This document shows, in pieces, positions 5,209-5,403 of a DNA stretch of 5,403 nucleotides. The stretch is from Anaerolineales bacterium. GTDB taxonomy: Bacteria; Chloroflexota; Anaerolineae; 4572-78; J111. The position numbers and the translations under genes are program-made. The stretch covers positions 1-5,403 of the forward strand of contig JAAUSP010000537.1 of assembly GCA_012032575.1 (NCBI GenBank). Direction: 5' to 3'. How positions within the stretch are numbered: the stretch's first letter is position 1; each line of letters opens with the position of its first letter. Under the pieces are notes generated by a model that had not been told where the DNA came from, did no database searches, and worked only from the letters and a program-made list of their open reading frames with translations.

Positions 5209-5403
5209 CTCCACGTACCCGTAGCCGGTGTGCGACCCTTCCACGCGAACAGCCCCTTCCCAGTAGGTAAACGAGACCCGCAGTTCCTGGTCGCTGATGA
5301 GCGGGGTGATATGTAGGTCAACGCCCTGGCCGGGAATAGCGAGGTTCCATTCGGCGGGATAGACTGCGCCGCTGGCGGGACTGGTCCAGGTGCTGAGGTT
5401 GGT
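5170..5403 (-). CDS. Lipocalin-like/carotenoid 1,2-hydratase (CrtC/AttH-type) protein, C-terminal fragment
   Basis: The - strand is open from the window edge (5403) to TGA at 5172-5170, giving 77 residues in frame. The strings WTSPASGAVYPAEWNLAIP, LHITPLISDQELRVSFTYWEGAV and GYGYVELTGYYESLRGRM match the closing beta-strands of the lipocalin-like family that includes hydroxyneurosporene synthase/carotenoid 1,2-hydratase (CrtC) and AttH-like secreted proteins. The N-terminus lies beyond the window, so signal peptide, length and substrate cannot be judged. In Chloroflexota such proteins are often not carotenoid enzymes, so a general lipocalin-like name is safer than crtC. It is convergent with the regulator. 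Its last 39 bases overlap the repaired regulator frame (5170-5208), and no terminator hairpin is evident between them. Confidence 0.82.
   Translation of the reverse strand, partial: TNLSTWTSPASGAVYPAEWNLAIPGQGVDLHITPLISDQELRVSFTYWEGAVRVEGSHTGYGYVELTGYYESLRGRM

Noticed and set aside
1..5403. Defence system, prophage or transposon
   Set aside because: There is no transposase, integrase, phage gene, CRISPR array or terminal repeat. The AAA-TPR protein resembles STAND defence ATPases in layout, but its winged helix-BTAD start marks it as a transcriptional regulator.

Overview
The window looks like a piece of a Chloroflexota-type (Anaerolineae-like) chromosome. This is inferred from gene content only: a very large winged-helix/BTAD-AAA-TPR regulator, a small 'YLLRL..VN' protein of a kind I associate with that phylum, and an RNase Y tail. 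There are no RNA genes, no CRISPR array and no recognisable insertion sequence.

Layout. (1) 1-268, + strand: C-terminal end of ribonuclease Y, with an apparent frameshift near base 24-31. (2) 269-557: gene-free. It holds a short hairpin-forming element resembling a dispersed repeat (321-350), a strong + strand terminator for rny (379-415) and a strong - strand terminator (441-489) for the gene on the right. (3) 558-1441, - strand: a probable two-gene unit, with a 72-aa conserved-looking small protein first and a secreted SnoaL/DUF4440-type (NTF2-like) protein second. (4) 1442-1633: a divergent control region with a -10 box on each strand. Between them lie three heptamers at an exact 11-bp period, the layout known for SARP/BTAD-class regulators. 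(5) 1634-5208, + strand: a giant SARP/AfsR-like regulator (winged helix, BTAD, AAA ATPase, TPR). Its C-terminus is split over three frames by two single-base shifts near 4859 and 4956; joined, it would be about 1190 aa. (6) 5170-5403, - strand: C-terminal end of a lipocalin-like/carotenoid 1,2-hydratase (CrtC/AttH-type) protein, convergent with and slightly overlapping the repaired regulator.

Working model (inference): the regulator binds the 11-bp-spaced repeats between itself and the - strand pair. It would activate the 72-aa/DUF4440 unit, whose -10 box has no good -35 and sits 9 bp from the nearest heptamer, and it may also control its own promoter. Three indel-type frame breaks in 5.4 kb, one of them in a conserved housekeeping gene, make sequencing or assembly error the likeliest explanation for the breaks. 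The regulator should not be called a true pseudogene on this evidence alone.
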